A stretch of 43,897 nt of DNA from Alphaproteobacteria bacterium. Lineage in GTDB: Bacteria > Pseudomonadota > Alphaproteobacteria > Ferrovibrionales > Ferrovibrionaceae. Of the stretch, positions 32,997 through 41,886 are shown piece after piece. The number at the start of each line of letters is the position of its first letter. The first letter of the stretch is position 1. The DNA is taken from assembly GCA_018336035.1 (NCBI GenBank), contig JAGXRD010000088.1, positions 1 through 43,897 of the forward strand, in the 5' to 3' direction. Below the pieces are notes generated by a model that was not told where the DNA came from, made no database searches, and was given only the letters and a program-made list of their open reading frames with translations. The translations under genes and the position numbers were made by a program.

Positions 32997-35312
32997 ATGG
33001 CCGTTTCCGATGCCGTGAGCGATTTCGCCTCCGACAACGCTTCTGGCACCGCGCCCGATCCCGTCGCCACACGCAACCCTCCGCCGCTGGTCGCCTGGTT
33101 CGGCCGCCTGGGTATTCGTACGCGCATCGCGCTGGGGTTTGGTGTTGCGCTGGGTCTGCTGGTGATCGTGTCTGCGGCCGCGCTCTATGGCATGCAGGCC
33201 GGCCGCGATGCCTTCGGCACTTACGATCGCATCGCTGGCAATAACCAGCGCCTGCAGCAATTCGAGCGCGACATGCTGGATCTGCGCCGCAATCTGCTGC
33301 TGTTCATCGAGCGCGACGATCCGCGCGGATTGCTGGCCACGCGCCGGCTCGAGCCGCAGATGACCGAAACGCTGGAGGGCCTCGTCGGCAGTGTGCGCGA
33401 TCCGCAGCGCAAGGCCATGCTGGCCGAGGCCGTGCCGCAGCTGAAAAGCACCTTTACCAAGCTGGCGCAGGCCATCGCGGCGCGCAATGCGCTGAAAGCC
33501 GTCAACGGCAGTCAGCTCGATGTCTACGGCCCGCGTGCGCGCGAAAGCCTGCTGCAGCTCGTTCGCACCGCGCTCAAGCGGCAGAACCTCGCCACTGCGG
33601 TCGAGGCCGGCCTGGTGCTCGATGCCTTCTCCGAAATCCGCGTCGCCGCTACGCGCTTCGTCGGCATGGGCGACATGGCGATGGCCAACGAGGCGCGCGG
33701 CAAGGTCGGCACCTTCGTCGACATGATCGAGGATCTGAAAAGCAGCCTCGATGACGAGGAGCTGAAGAAACTGGCCGAGGAAGCCGAACGCTTCGCCAAG
33801 CAATACGAAGCCGGCATTCTTGCGGCGGCCGGTGCGGCTGGCGACATCAACCGGCTGGTTTACCAGGAGATGGAGCAGGAGATCGCGCAGATCGTCGAGA
33901 AGCTGGATCAGGTGAAGGCCAGCCAGGCCGAGACGCTGGCGCACGAACGCGATAGTGCTGTCGTCGCCTTCGAAACTATCTTCGTGACGGTGCTGACGGT
34001 GTCAGGCGCGGCCTTGGCAATCGGAGTGGTGTTTGCATGGCTGATCGGCCGCAACATCGCCAATCCCATTGCGGCGCTGACGCAGGCGATGGCGGTGCTG
34101 GCGCGCGGCGATTTCAGCGCCGCGGTGCCGGGCCTGCAACGCGGCGACGAGATCGGCCGCATGGCCGCGGCCGTCGCGGTGTTCAAGCAGAACGGCGCCG
34201 AGAATGAGCAGCTGCGCGCCGCCGTTGATGAAGAGCGGCGCAGCGCCGAGCGCACGCGCGGCGAACAGGAAGCCCTGCTTGACCGTGCGGTCGGCGAGAT
34301 CGTTGCGGCGGCTGCCGCCGGCGATTTGCAGCGCCGCATCGATACAGCGCCACTTGAAGGCGTGGCGGTGCGTCTGGGCGACGGCATCAACCGTCTGCTC
34401 GATGCCATCAACAACGCGGTCACCGGCGTCGGCGGTGTGCTGGCCGGTCTGGCCGCAGGGGATCTCACCCGCCGTGTCGATGGCGAGTATCACGGCGTGT
34501 TCGCCAAGCTGCAGGGCGATGTGAACATGGCCGGCGAAACGCTGGCCGATGCGATGCGCCAGATTGCACAGAGCGCCAACACCGTCCGCGATGCCTCTGC
34601 GGAGATCTCGACGGGCAGTCAGGACCTGGCGCAGCGCACGGAGAGCCAGGCGGCGGCCCTGGAGCAGACGGCGGCCTCGATGCATGAGGTGACGGCGACG
34701 GTGAAGCAGAATGCCGACAACGCGCAGGCCGCCAACCAGCTGGCGGTGGCGGCACGCGACACCGCCGAGAAGGGCGGCAGCGTGGTGGCCGACGCCGTCA
34801 CCGCCGTGACGCAGATTGAGGACGGCGCGCGCAAGATCAGCGACATCGTCGGGCTGATCGACGAGATCGCCTTCCAGACGAATCTCCTCGCGCTCAACGC
34901 CAGCGTCGAGGCGGCGCGTGCCGGCGAGGCCGGCAAGGGCTTTGCGGTGGTGGCGCAGGAAGTCCGCGCCCTGGCGCAGCGCTCGGCCAATGCCAGCAAG
35001 GACATCAAGGGCCTGATTCAGGCATCCAACGCCCAGGTCAAGACCGGCGCCGCGCTGGTGAACCAGACCGGCGCGGCCCTGGCCGAGATCGTCACCAGTG
35101 TGAAGAAGGTGTCGGATATCGTGGCCGAGATCGCCGCCGCCAGCAGCGAACAGTCACGCGGGCTGGAAGAGGTGAATGGCGCGGTGGTGAATATGGACGA
35201 GATGACCCAGCGCAACGGCGCCCTGGTCGAGCAGACCAACGCCTCCGCCCAGGCCATGGCTAACCAGGCCGGTGAACTGGCGACGCTGGTGGCGCGCTTC
35301 CGCTTCACCTGA
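32997..35312 (+). CDS. Methyl-accepting chemotaxis protein
   Basis: A transmembrane chemoreceptor of 771 residues from ATG 32997 (GGAG nine bases upstream; ATG 32967 and 32982 are alternatives). Order: cytoplasmic tail, membrane helix near 44-66, a large periplasmic all-helical sensor of about 260 residues (the size of an HBM domain), membrane helix near 328-351, HAMP, a second HAMP-like segment (LAAGDLTRRVDGEYHGVFAK), and the signalling domain with the invariant hairpin tip (FQTNLLALNASVEAARAG near residue 626). It ends VARFRFT with no CheR-binding pentapeptide. No che genes are in the window, so it must signal to a distant array. Confidence 0.93.
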   Translation: MAVSDAVSDFASDNASGTAPDPVATRNPPPLVAWFGRLGIRTRIALGFGVALGLLVIVSAAALYGMQAGRDAFGTYDRIAGNNQRLQQFERDMLDLRRNLLLFIERDDPRGLLATRRLEPQMTETLEGLVGSVRDPQRKAMLAEAVPQLKSTFTKLAQAIAARNALKAVNGSQLDVYGPRARESLLQLVRTALKRQNLATAVEAGLVLDAFSEIRVAATRFVGMGDMAMANEARGKVGTFVDMIEDLKSSLDDEELKKLAEEAERFAKQYEAGILAAAGAAGDINRLVYQEMEQEIAQIVEKLDQVKASQAETLAHERDSAVVAFETIFVTVLTVSGAALAIGVVFAWLIGRNIANPIAALTQAMAVLARGDFSAAVPGLQRGDEIGRMAAAVAVFKQNGAENEQLRAAVDEERRSAERTRGEQEALLDRAVGEIVAAAAAGDLQRRIDTAPLEGVAVRLGDGINRLLDAINNAVTGVGGVLAGLAAGDLTRRVDGEYHGVFAKLQGDVNMAGETLADAMRQIAQSANTVRDASAEISTGSQDLAQRTESQAAALEQTAASMHEVTATVKQNADNAQAANQLAVAARDTAEKGGSVVADAVTAVTQIEDGARKISDIVGLIDEIAFQTNLLALNASVEAARAGEAGKGFAVVAQEVRALAQRSANASKDIKGLIQASNAQVKTGAALVNQTGAALAEIVTSVKKVSDIVAEIAAASSEQSRGLEEVNGAVVNMDEMTQRNGALVEQTNASAQAMANQAGELATLVARFRFT

Positions 35313-35316
35313 TTTT

Positions 35317-35364
35317 TATGGTTAAGCTTCGCTTACACGCTGCCGGCTGGAAAAATTAACCATA
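35317..35364. repeat. Inverted repeat just after the chemoreceptor gene
   Basis: TATGGTTAA (35317-35325) and TTAACCATA (35356-35364) are perfect 9-bp inverted arms 30 bases apart, beginning four bases past the stop codon. They could base-pair in the mRNA as a 3' stabiliser or bind a regulator. No T run follows, so it is not a standard terminator. Confidence 0.45.
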
Positions 35365-35404
35365 CCGCGAATAGCGCGTGGGAGAGTTCCATTTCTATTC
35401 CTGA

Positions 35405-35424
35405 TCGAATACACTTGTATTCGA
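35405..35424. repeat. Perfect hairpin/palindrome in a low-GC gap
   Basis: TCGAATAC (35405-35412) and GTATTCGA (35417-35424) form a perfect 8-bp stem with loop ACTT. It lies in the gap 35313-35653 that has a conspicuously low GC content. It may be an operator or part of a small RNA. Confidence 0.5.
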
Positions 35425-35491
35425 CAATGTAGACAAAAAGCGGTATCTTGGATGTTTTCTGCTCGCCAAAAACGAGTAGTCGATCTAGTCT

Positions 35492-35536
35492 GGACTCGCA
35501 GAGCGAGTCCGATTGCTTGTAACTAAAGGGTTTTTT
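35492..35536 (+). ncRNA. Hairpin followed by T tract: possible small RNA 3' end or terminator
   Basis: GGACTCGC (35492-35499) and GCGAGTCC (35503-35510) form a perfect 8-bp stem with a 3-base loop AGA. A run of six T lies at 35531-35536, 20 bases further, too far for a classical terminator stem. With the palindrome at 35405-35424 this suggests a structured transcript in the low-GC gap, on either strand. No known RNA family is recognised; the type is tentative. Confidence 0.25.
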
Positions 35537-35653
35537 CCAAGACCTACCATGCCATCGTCATCAGGCTGCTGACCAACGTGCGCCAAGGAAATTTTTCCAT
35601 CCACCGCTGCTCTGCCCGTCCCCGGACCCTCTGGTCCGGACCGTACGGGCGGC

Positions 35654-36151
35654 ATGACGGCTGAGTCGGAGGCCGATATGAAGGACCGGCTGGGGCGCGT
35701 GCTGGCCCTGATGCAGGCGACGCCGCTGCCGCCCGACCTGATCGATAATCCGGCCCGTACCGGCCAGTGGCTGGCGACGCTGGGCAACCTGAATCAGGCG
35801 GTGAAGCTGCTGCGGCCGCAGCCGCCCGTGCAGGCCGGGGCCGCCCTGGCGGCGCCGACGGCCTACGAAACCCGCGGCGAAAGCGTCGTCCGCGCCTTCA
35901 ACCGCATGATCGAGGGCCTGCCGATCACCTGCCTGGGCAATCTGTCGCCGGTGATCAAGCTCGGCCTGATCTGGCCCCTGCTGCTGGACCTCGAGGGGCT
36001 GGAACGCCGCCTGGACGTGCTGCCGCAAACCGATGTCTCGGCCTACAGCGCACAGCTGACGCAGTATCGCCAGGAAGCAGCGGCCATGGCCCGGCGCCAT
36101 GCCGCGCCGGACCCGCTGCTGCGCGCGCCGGCCAGTATTCCGGTGCCCTGA
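35654..36151 (+). CDS. Small uncharacterised protein
   Basis: The 165-residue product is not recognised. It is probably soluble: an N-terminal helix (MKDRLGRVLALMQATPLPPD), a middle alanine- and proline-rich part, and a hydrophobic segment LIWPLLLDLEGLERRLDVL that is too polar for a clear membrane helix. Normal codon usage and a GGGCGGC just upstream of ATG 35654 support it as real; ATG 35678 is an alternative start. It precedes the his operon by 155 bases in the same direction. Confidence 0.55.
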   Translation: MTAESEADMKDRLGRVLALMQATPLPPDLIDNPARTGQWLATLGNLNQAVKLLRPQPPVQAGAALAAPTAYETRGESVVRAFNRMIEGLPITCLGNLSPVIKLGLIWPLLLDLEGLERRLDVLPQTDVSAYSAQLTQYRQEAAAMARRHAAPDPLLRAPASIPVP

Positions 36152-36213
36152 AAACCGCGCTAAACCAAGAATTCAGCCGGGAAAATCGGCGTCGGTTGGC
36201 CGCAAATCCAAGG

Positions 36214-36242
36214 TAGGCAACGCTGCCGGTTCCTGCTATACC
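36214..36242 (+). promoter_or_regulatory. Candidate promoter of the his operon
   Basis: TAGGCA (36214-36219), a 17-base spacer and TATACC (36237-36242) preceded by TGC (extended -10) lie 64 bases before hisB. No attenuator-type leader peptide with His codons is visible. Judged by eye. Confidence 0.42.
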
Positions 36243-36306
36243 GCGCCCGACCCCGGCCGGCACGTTTCCCCGATATTCGGCACGGGGACGCAGAAGGAGA
36301 GCGTCC

Positions 36307-36897
36307 ATGGCCCGTACGGCCAGCGTTGCGCGGAAAACCAACGAAACCGAGATTTCGGTCAAGCTCGACCTCGATGGCCAGGGCACCTACAAGGTGTCGA
36401 CCGGCGTCGGTTTCCTCGACCATATGCTCGAGCAGCTTTCGCGACACAGCCTGATTGACCTCGAGGTCCAGGCCAAGGGCGACATCCATATCGATTTCCA
36501 CCACCTGACCGAAGATACCGGCATCGCCATCGGTGAAGCCGTGTCGAAGGCGCTGGGCGACCGCAAGGGCATCACGCGTTATGCCGATGCGCTGATCCCG
36601 ATGGACGAGACGCTGACCCGCGTCGCCATGGACGTGTCGAACCGCCCGTATCTGATCTGGAAGGTGAATTTCACCAGGCCGAAGCTGGGTGAGATGGACA
36701 CCGAACTGTTCAAGGAGTGGTTCCAGGCATTTGCACAGAATGCCGGCATCACGCTGCATGTCGAGAATCTCTATGGTGAGAACAATCACCATATCGTCGA
36801 GTCCTGCTACAAGGGCGTCGCGCGCGCGCTGCGACACGCCATTACGCTCGACGCCCGCAGCCTGCATGCGGTGCCGTCGACCAAGGGCAAGCTCTAA
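36307..36897 (+). CDS. hisB: Imidazoleglycerol-phosphate dehydratase
   Basis: HisB dehydrates imidazoleglycerol phosphate to imidazoleacetol phosphate, step six of histidine synthesis. This is the monofunctional 196-residue form without a phosphatase domain. The manganese-binding motifs [20 protein letters not shown], and [13 protein letters not shown] are intact, as is the C-terminal STKGKL. AAGGAGA seven bases upstream supports ATG 36307. It is the first gene of the run to hinT. Confidence 0.97.
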   Translation: MARTASVARKTNETEISVKLDLDGQGTYKVSTGVGFLDHMLEQLSRHSLIDLEVQAKGDIHIDFHHLTEDTGIAIGEAVSKALGDRKGITRYADALIPMDETLTRVAMDVSNRPYLIWKVNFTRPKLGEMDTELFKEWFQAFAQNAGITLHVENLYGENNHHIVESCYKGVARALRHAITLDARSLHAVPSTKGKL

Positions 36898-36906
36898 GAG
36901 GCGTTC

Positions 36907-37383
36907 ATGCGATTTTATACCATCCATGAGCGCCCCGCGCAGAAGGCCGGCGGCGACGCAGAGGTGTTGGCGATTGCGTCGGGCTTCTACTGGTTCGCCG
37001 CCATCGCGCCGCTGCTGTGGTTGCTGTGGCGCCGGCTCTGGCTCGGCCTCACGCTCTATCTGCTGTTCAGTGTCGCGCTTGGCGTGGCCTTCGCGCTCGG
37101 TGATATCGCCGAACCGGCCGCCACCGCGATCGGTCTTGCCGTCAGCCTGCTGATCGGCTTCGGGGCCGCCGATTACTGGCGCTGGACGCTGGAACGCAAG
37201 GGCTGGCGCCTCGTTGCCGTGCTGCGCGCCGATGCGGCGGTCGATGCCGAGGATCTCTATATCCGCAATCGCGGCACTGGCGCTGCTTCCGCGCGGCCAC
37301 AGGCAGGTTTGCCTGCACCATCTGTTTCCAGTGTCGTGATGCCATCTGCTCGCGGCAACGAAGCGTTCCCGAGGCTGTTATGA
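36907..37383 (+). CDS. DUF2628-type small membrane protein in the his operon
   Basis: The 158-residue protein starts [10 protein letters not shown], the family's typical opening, and has about three membrane helices (near residues 22-42, 46-64 and 70-90) followed by a soluble tail with [17 protein letters not shown]. Function of the family is unknown. It lies nine bases after hisB and overlaps hisH by four bases, so it is co-translated with histidine genes, as in other alphaproteobacteria such as Azospirillum where an extra frame sits in the same place. Confidence 0.8.
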   Translation: MRFYTIHERPAQKAGGDAEVLAIASGFYWFAAIAPLLWLLWRRLWLGLTLYLLFSVALGVAFALGDIAEPAATAIGLAVSLLIGFGAADYWRWTLERKGWRLVAVLRADAAVDAEDLYIRNRGTGAASARPQAGLPAPSVSSVVMPSARGNEAFPRLL

Positions 37384-38024
37384 AAGTTGCCTTGATAGAT
37401 TACGGTTCCGGCAACCTGCGCTCCGCCGCCAAGGCGATCCAGCGCGCCGCCGATGAAAATACCATCGCGCTCGATCTCAAGGTGACGGCGAAGACCGAGG
37501 ATGTCATCGCGGCCGATGCCATCGTGCTGCCCGGCGTCGGCGCCTTTGCCGACTGCTATCGCGGCCTCAGCAGTCTGGACGGCATGATCGCGGCGCTGAA
37601 CGATCAGGTCATCGCGAAAGCGAAGCCGTTTCTGGGGATTTGCGTCGGCATGCAGCTGATGGCCACGGTCGGCCGCGAACATGGCGAACACAAGGGACTT
37701 GGCTGGATCGATGGCGCTGTCGAACTGCTCAGGCCGTCCGATGCCACGCTGAAGATTCCGCATATGGGCTGGAACCAGCTGAAGCTTTGCCAGCCGCAGC
37801 ATCCCGTGCTGGCCGGGATCAACGCGGGCGATCACGCCTATTTCGTGCATAGCTATCACATGGTGCCGGAAAAGCGCGATGTGGTGCTGGCCGAGGCCGA
37901 CTATGGCGGCCCGGTTCTGGCCGCAATTGGTCGCGACAATATGGTGGGCACGCAGTTTCATCCGGAAAAGAGCCAGGCCACCGGTTTGCGCCTGCTGGCG
38001 AATTTCCTGCGCTGGCGTCCGTAA
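37380..38024 (+). CDS. hisH: Imidazole glycerol phosphate synthase, glutamine amidotransferase subunit
   Basis: HisH hydrolyses glutamine and channels ammonia to HisF. The 214-residue protein has the type-I amidotransferase triad: Cys88 in GICVGMQL, His194 and Glu196 in FHPEKS. It begins [13 protein letters not shown] and has PHMGWNQL, both typical. It overlaps the DUF2628 gene by four bases. Confidence 0.97.
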   Translation: MKVALIDYGSGNLRSAAKAIQRAADENTIALDLKVTAKTEDVIAADAIVLPGVGAFADCYRGLSSLDGMIAALNDQVIAKAKPFLGICVGMQLMATVGREHGEHKGLGWIDGAVELLRPSDATLKIPHMGWNQLKLCQPQHPVLAGINAGDHAYFVHSYHMVPEKRDVVLAEADYGGPVLAAIGRDNMVGTQFHPEKSQATGLRLLANFLRWRP

Positions 38025-38058
38025 GCTTTCTGCGTCGGGCCAGTCTTACGAGTCGGGT

Positions 38059-38613
38059 ATGAGCATGAATGCCAATGTGAAGACCATCGCGCCGAATGCC
38101 GTGATCGAAAAGGTCCAGGCGCTGAACGACGATGAACTCGACGAGCTGTGCGAGGCCGCCGAGAAGGCGATCCTGGATGGCAACGGTTTCGGCTGGCTCA
38201 AGGTGCCGTCGCGCACCGTGCTGGAACGCTACTGGCGCGGTGTGCTGCTGATGCCGCAGCGCGACCTGTTCGTGGCGCGGCTCAATGGCGCCGTGGTCGG
38301 CTCCAGCCAGCTGCTGCGCCCGCCGCCGAACAACGAGGCGCAGTCGCATTCGGCGCAGATCACCTCCTTCTTCATCGCGCCCGGCGCGCGCGGCTTCGGC
38401 CTGGCGCGCGGCCTGATCAGGCTGGCGGAAGACACTGCGCGCGAGGGCGGTTATCGCCAGATCGATCTCGACATGCGCGCCACCCAGCAGGCGGCGATCC
38501 AGCTGGCCGAAGGCGCCGGCTACCAGCGCTGGGGCACCAAGCCGCGCTATGCGCTGGTCGATGGCGTCTATGTCGATGGCTATTTCTACTCCAAAATCCT
38601 GGTGGCCGAATGA
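38059..38613 (+). CDS. GNAT family acetyltransferase in the his operon
   Basis: The 184-residue protein has a GNAT core with [19 protein letters not shown] (acetyl-CoA loop) and [20 protein letters not shown] at the C-terminal half. The N-terminal 30 residues form an extra helix. It is 34 bases after hisH and overlaps hisA by four bases. A GNAT-type frame between hisH and hisA is known in other alphaproteobacterial his operons, so conservation suggests a linked role, but the substrate is unknown. Confidence 0.85.
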   Translation: MSMNANVKTIAPNAVIEKVQALNDDELDELCEAAEKAILDGNGFGWLKVPSRTVLERYWRGVLLMPQRDLFVARLNGAVVGSSQLLRPPPNNEAQSHSAQITSFFIAPGARGFGLARGLIRLAEDTAREGGYRQIDLDMRATQQAAIQLAEGAGYQRWGTKPRYALVDGVYVDGYFYSKILVAE

Positions 38614-39347
38614 GTGCGCTCAATCTGTATCCCGCCATCGACCTGAAGAATGGCGAATGCGTGCGCCTGCAGCAGGGCGACATGGCCCGCGTCACTGTCT
38701 TCAACTCCGATCCCGCCGCGCAGGCGAAACAGTGGCAGGATGCCGGCTTCAAATACCTGCATCTCGTCGATCTCGACGGCGCGTTTGCCGGCAAGCCGGC
38801 CAATGCGGCGGCGGTGAAGGCGATCCGGCAGGCGATCACGCTGCCGATCCAGCTCGGCGGCGGCATCCGCGACGAAGCCACCATCGAAAGCTGGCTTGAG
38901 GCCGGCATTTCGCGCGTCATCCTCGGCACGGTGGCTGTCCGTAATCCGGAACTGGTCAAGAGCGCGGCAAGACGCTGGCCCGGCCGCGTGGTGGTCGGCA
39001 TCGATGCGCGCTCGGGCCGCGTGGCGGTGGAAGGCTGGGCCGAAGCGAGCGATCTCGACGCCATCGATCTGGCGAAAAAATTCGTCGATGCCGGTGTCGC
39101 CGCCATCGTCTACACCGATATCGACCGTGATGGCCTGCTCAAGGGCGTGAATGTCGCGGCAACGGCTGCCATGGCGCGTGCGGTGCCGATCCCGGTAATC
39201 GCCTCGGGCGGCCTCGCCGGCATCGAGGATCTCGTCGCGCTGAAACACGAAGCTGCCAACGGCGCCGCCATCGATGGCGCGATCCTCGGCCGCGCGCTGT
39301 ATGACGGCCGCATCGATCCGGCCGCGGCGCTCAGGGAAGCAGCATAA
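38610..39347 (+). CDS. hisA: ProFAR isomerase (1-(5-phosphoribosyl)-5-[...]imidazole-4-carboxamide isomerase)
   Basis: HisA catalyses the Amadori rearrangement of ProFAR to PRFAR, step four of histidine synthesis. The 245-residue TIM barrel has Asp11 in YPAIDLKNG, Asp132 in VVGIDARSG and Asp170 in YTDIDRDG, with phosphate-binding QLGGGIR and ASGGLAG. ATG 38610 overlaps the GNAT stop; the longer frame upstream is only an alternative reading of that gene. Confidence 0.97.
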   Translation: MSALNLYPAIDLKNGECVRLQQGDMARVTVFNSDPAAQAKQWQDAGFKYLHLVDLDGAFAGKPANAAAVKAIRQAITLPIQLGGGIRDEATIESWLEAGISRVILGTVAVRNPELVKSAARRWPGRVVVGIDARSGRVAVEGWAEASDLDAIDLAKKFVDAGVAAIVYTDIDRDGLLKGVNVAATAAMARAVPIPVIASGGLAGIEDLVALKHEAANGAAIDGAILGRALYDGRIDPAAALREAA

Positions 39348-39356
39348 AAATGCGAA

Positions 39357-39704
39357 ATGGCGATCCTCGATAAGGCGACCGGCTGGATGGCGACCAAGGT
39401 GGCACGACTGGTTTTCGACCGGCAGCAGCTCGACTGGGCCAAGGTCGACCGCGTTGCCATCGACCGCCGCACCAAGGCGATCTCTGCCACTTTGCTGCTG
39501 GCCGGCGAGGAACACCCGCTGGAACTCCGTGGCAGTTATGAAGAGCGCGAGGGCCGCATCTTCATCCAGTCGCTGTCGTTTTCGCGGCCGTGGATGGATG
39601 GTGCGACGCAGACCTTCGGCCTGCTCGATATGATCAATGCCGAACTGGCCGACCTGCAGGACAGCCATCCGCTGGCCCGCCGCCTCGCCGCGCTGCTGCT
39701 CTAG
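39357..39704 (+). CDS. Small uncharacterised protein between hisA and hisF
   Basis: The 115-residue protein is not recognised. It has no membrane helix or signal peptide; charged and leucine-rich, with [20 protein letters not shown] and [20 protein letters not shown] as its most distinctive parts. ATG 39357 starts nine bases after hisA, and hisF starts 10 bases after its stop, so it is a full member of the operon. Codon usage is like its neighbours. A role in histidine synthesis is guilt by association only. Confidence 0.7.
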   Translation: MAILDKATGWMATKVARLVFDRQQLDWAKVDRVAIDRRTKAISATLLLAGEEHPLELRGSYEEREGRIFIQSLSFSRPWMDGATQTFGLLDMINAELADLQDSHPLARRLAALLL

Positions 39705-39714
39705 GATTCAGAAC

Positions 39715-40476
39715 ATGTCGCTCAAGGTCCGCATCATTCCCTGCCTCGACGTCAAAGACGGACGCGTCGTCAAAGGCGTGAACTTCGTCAACCTGCGCGA
39801 TGCCGGCGATCCGGTCGAGCAGGCAGCGGTGTATGACGCTGCCGGCGCCGACGAGCTGACCTTCCTCGACATCACGGCGTCTTCGGATGCGCGCGACACG
39901 CTGTTCGACGTGGTGGCGCGCACCGCCGAACGCTGCTTCATGCCGCTCACCGTCGGCGGTGGCGTGCGCACGGTGGACGATGTGCGCAAGCTGCTGCTGG
40001 CCGGCGCCGACAAGACCTCGATCAATACGGCGGCCGTCAACCGGCCGGAATTCGTGCGCGAGGCGGCCGAGAAATTTGGCGCCCAATGCGTGGTGGTCGC
40101 CATCGATGCCAAACAGGTGTCGCCCGGAAAGTGGGAAGTCTTCACCCATGGCGGTCGCAACGGCACCGGGCTGGATGCCGTGGACTGGGCGCAGCGCATG
40201 GCGGCTTATGGTGCCGGCGAGATCCTGCTCACCTCGATGGATCGTGACGGTTCGGAGAAGGGCTTCGACCTGGGACTGACCCGTGCCGTGGCAGATGCCG
40301 TGAATATCCCGGTCGTCGCCTCGGGCGGTGTCGGCAATCTGGATCACTTTGTCGATGGTGTAGTCAAAGGCCATGCTTCGGCGGTGCTGGCGGCCTCGAT
40401 TTTCCACTTTGGCCGGCATAGCATCGGCGAAGCGAAACAGCACATGGCCGCTGCCGGTATTCCGGTACGGCTGTAA
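39715..40476 (+). CDS. hisF: Imidazole glycerol phosphate synthase, cyclase subunit
   Basis: HisF cyclises PRFAR with ammonia from HisH to give IGP and AICAR. The 253-residue barrel has both catalytic aspartates, Asp12 in [14 protein letters not shown] and Asp131 in VVVAIDAK, plus [11 protein letters not shown] and [11 protein letters not shown] for the two phosphates. The real start is ATG 39715; an in-frame extension upstream lies inside the previous gene. Confidence 0.98.
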   Translation: MSLKVRIIPCLDVKDGRVVKGVNFVNLRDAGDPVEQAAVYDAAGADELTFLDITASSDARDTLFDVVARTAERCFMPLTVGGGVRTVDDVRKLLLAGADKTSINTAAVNRPEFVREAAEKFGAQCVVVAIDAKQVSPGKWEVFTHGGRNGTGLDAVDWAQRMAAYGAGEILLTSMDRDGSEKGFDLGLTRAVADAVNIPVVASGGVGNLDHFVDGVVKGHASAVLAASIFHFGRHSIGEAKQHMAAAGIPVRL

Positions 40477-40494
40477 GAGGGAGGCAAAACGGCG

Positions 40495-40824
40495 ATGAGC
40501 GAGAACCGCGATACGCTAGAACGGCTGTACGAGACGATCAAGTCGCGCAAGGGCGGCGATCCGGCCGTGTCGCATACCGCCAAACTCTTCGCCAAGGGCC
40601 GCGCCAAGATCGCGCAGAAGATGGGTGAGGAAGCGGTTGAGCTGGCGATTGCCGCAGTGTCGGAAACCCGCGACGAGGTGATTTCGGAAAGCGCCGATCT
40701 GGTCTTCCATCTGCTGGTGCTCTGGGCCGAGTTGGGTGTCACCATCGAGGATGTGCGCGCCGAGCTGCGCCGCCGCGAAGGCCAGTCGGGCATCGAGGAA
40801 AAGAAGGCTCGCCAGCTTACCTGA
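40495..40824 (+). CDS. hisE: Phosphoribosyl-ATP pyrophosphatase
   Basis: HisE hydrolyses PR-ATP to PR-AMP, step two of histidine synthesis. The 109-residue monofunctional protein has the MazG-like core: SHTAKLFAKG, KIAQKMGEEAVELAIAA with the metal-binding glutamates, and SESADLVFHLLVLW. hisI is not in the window, so the second activity must be elsewhere. It follows hisF by 18 bases. Confidence 0.96.
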   Translation: MSENRDTLERLYETIKSRKGGDPAVSHTAKLFAKGRAKIAQKMGEEAVELAIAAVSETRDEVISESADLVFHLLVLWAELGVTIEDVRAELRRREGQSGIEEKKARQLT

Positions 40825-40856
40825 TCCATCAGCTTCAATCCGGGGAGAGTTCAGCG

Positions 40857-41231
40857 ATGGCTGCGGCCTACGACAGCAACAACATCTTTGCGAAAATCCT
40901 GCGCGGCGAGATCCCGAGTAAGAAGGTGCATGAGTCCGCGCATAGCCTCGCCTTCCTCGACATCAATCCGCTCGCGCCCGTGCATGTGCTGGTGATCCCC
41001 AAGGGCGCTTATGTCGATTTCGACGATTTCTCGGCCCGGGCCCCGGATGCCGAGATCGCTGATTACGTGAAGGCGATCGGCGACACCGCGCGTAAAGTGG
41101 GTGTCGATGCCGATGGCTACCGCCTGCTCAGCAATTGCGGCGCCAACGCCAACCAGGAAGTGCCGCATCTGCATGTCCATATCTTCGGCGGCCGCATGCT
41201 GGGTCGTATGCTGAAGCGCGACGGCGAGTAA
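40857..41231 (+). CDS. hinT: HIT-family nucleotide hydrolase (HinT-like)
   Basis: The 124-residue protein has the histidine triad HLHVHI (His104, His106, His108), preceded by NCGANANQEVPH, and an N-terminal NIFAKILRGEIPSKKV, all typical of HinT purine phosphoramidases that cleave AMP-lysine and similar bonds. GGGGAGAG upstream supports the ATG. It closes the his run as in many alphaproteobacteria. Confidence 0.95.
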   Translation: MAAAYDSNNIFAKILRGEIPSKKVHESAHSLAFLDINPLAPVHVLVIPKGAYVDFDDFSARAPDAEIADYVKAIGDTARKVGVDADGYRLLSNCGANANQEVPHLHVHIFGGRMLGRMLKRDGE

Positions 41232-41236
41232 CGAGT

Positions 41237-41767
41237 GTGGACGATTATCCCGCGCACTTAGCGCCGGCTTTCGCGGATGGCGGTGGCGTTGCGACGCCAT
41301 TCGGTGAGTGGTGGCCGCGTGTCGCGAATGAGTTTCCTACGGTTCCTGAAAATGTAGCCCAGTATTGGCTGTATGAGCATTGGGGCCACTCACCGTATAG
41401 ATACTTGCGATCGCGCGACTACAGATTTGATTTAATAAATTGGCAGGCTGCAGATCTTCCGAAGATCAGGTCTTGTTGGTGTAATTTTGCGGACGACAAT
41501 CTGAAATGCTTGGAACACGGCAAGCATTTAGCCACCCTCACTAAATCACCATTCATATACCGGACGGCGGAGTACATGTTGGCTCATGGAGATTTTCCAG
41601 CCCCTGTGATTGTGCTGGACAATCGAGATGGCCACATAAGCCGGGACGGCGTCCCTGTAGGGCACATACTGATAGAGGGTCATCGGCGTTTTAATCTTGC
41701 TCTCTACCTTCAACAGCAAGGCCGTTTAAAGCCTCACATAAACATCTGGCAGATGAGCAGAGCGTAG
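41237..41767 (+). CDS. Uncharacterised lower-GC gene with ParB-like C-terminal motif
   Basis: The 176-residue product, from GTG 41237, is not a recognised family. Its C-terminal part (FPAPVIVLDNRDGHIS, then GHILIEGHRRFNLALYLQQQ) resembles the ParB/sulfiredoxin-like fold, where a GHRR motif binds nucleotide, but the preceding 100 residues (GEWWPRVANEFPTVPENVAQ, WLYEHWGHSPYRYLR) are unfamiliar. AT-rich codons (TTG, TTA, AAT, ATA) are frequent, unlike the his genes just before it, pointing to horizontal gain. It starts five bases after hinT. No partner gene is next to it. A GTG further upstream is only the hinT sequence in another frame. Confidence 0.6.
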   Translation: MDDYPAHLAPAFADGGGVATPFGEWWPRVANEFPTVPENVAQYWLYEHWGHSPYRYLRSRDYRFDLINWQAADLPKIRSCWCNFADDNLKCLEHGKHLATLTKSPFIYRTAEYMLAHGDFPAPVIVLDNRDGHISRDGVPVGHILIEGHRRFNLALYLQQQGRLKPHINIWQMSRA

Positions 41768-41823
41768 TTCTTACTGGTTCTAAGCAGCTGATATTTATAG
41801 ATTAATAGTACGGACGCTGGGGC

Positions 41824-41851
41824 TTGCGCTCAAGAAATGTTATTCTATAAC
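41824..41851 (+). promoter_or_regulatory. Candidate promoter of the TonB receptor gene
   Basis: TTGCGC (41824-41829), a 16-base spacer and TATAAC (41846-41851) resemble sigma-70 elements. The -10 lies inside the Zur-type palindrome, so repressor binding would block RNA polymerase. Confidence 0.5.
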
Positions 41852-41867
41852 GTTACAGAATAACATT
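41836..41867. promoter_or_regulatory. Tandem Zur-type operator (32-bp near-perfect palindrome)
   Basis: Two adjacent 13-mers, GTTATTCTATAAC (41839-41851) and GTTACAGAATAAC (41852-41864), lie within a 32-base palindrome with a single mismatched pair. The left arm with flank reads GAAATGTTAT, as in the established Zur box GAAATGTTATANTATAACATTTC (halves). The architecture predicts two repressor dimers. It lies 19 bases before the ATG of a zinc-type receptor. Zur is the inferred regulator; no zur gene is in the window. Confidence 0.82.
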
Positions 41868-41886
41868 CGCTTTCCCGGGGGTCCGC

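Noticed and set aside
35492-35540. The hairpin and T tract after the chemoreceptor as a standard terminator
   Set aside because: The T run starts 20 bases after the stem, too far for intrinsic termination, so it is kept only as a tentative RNA feature.
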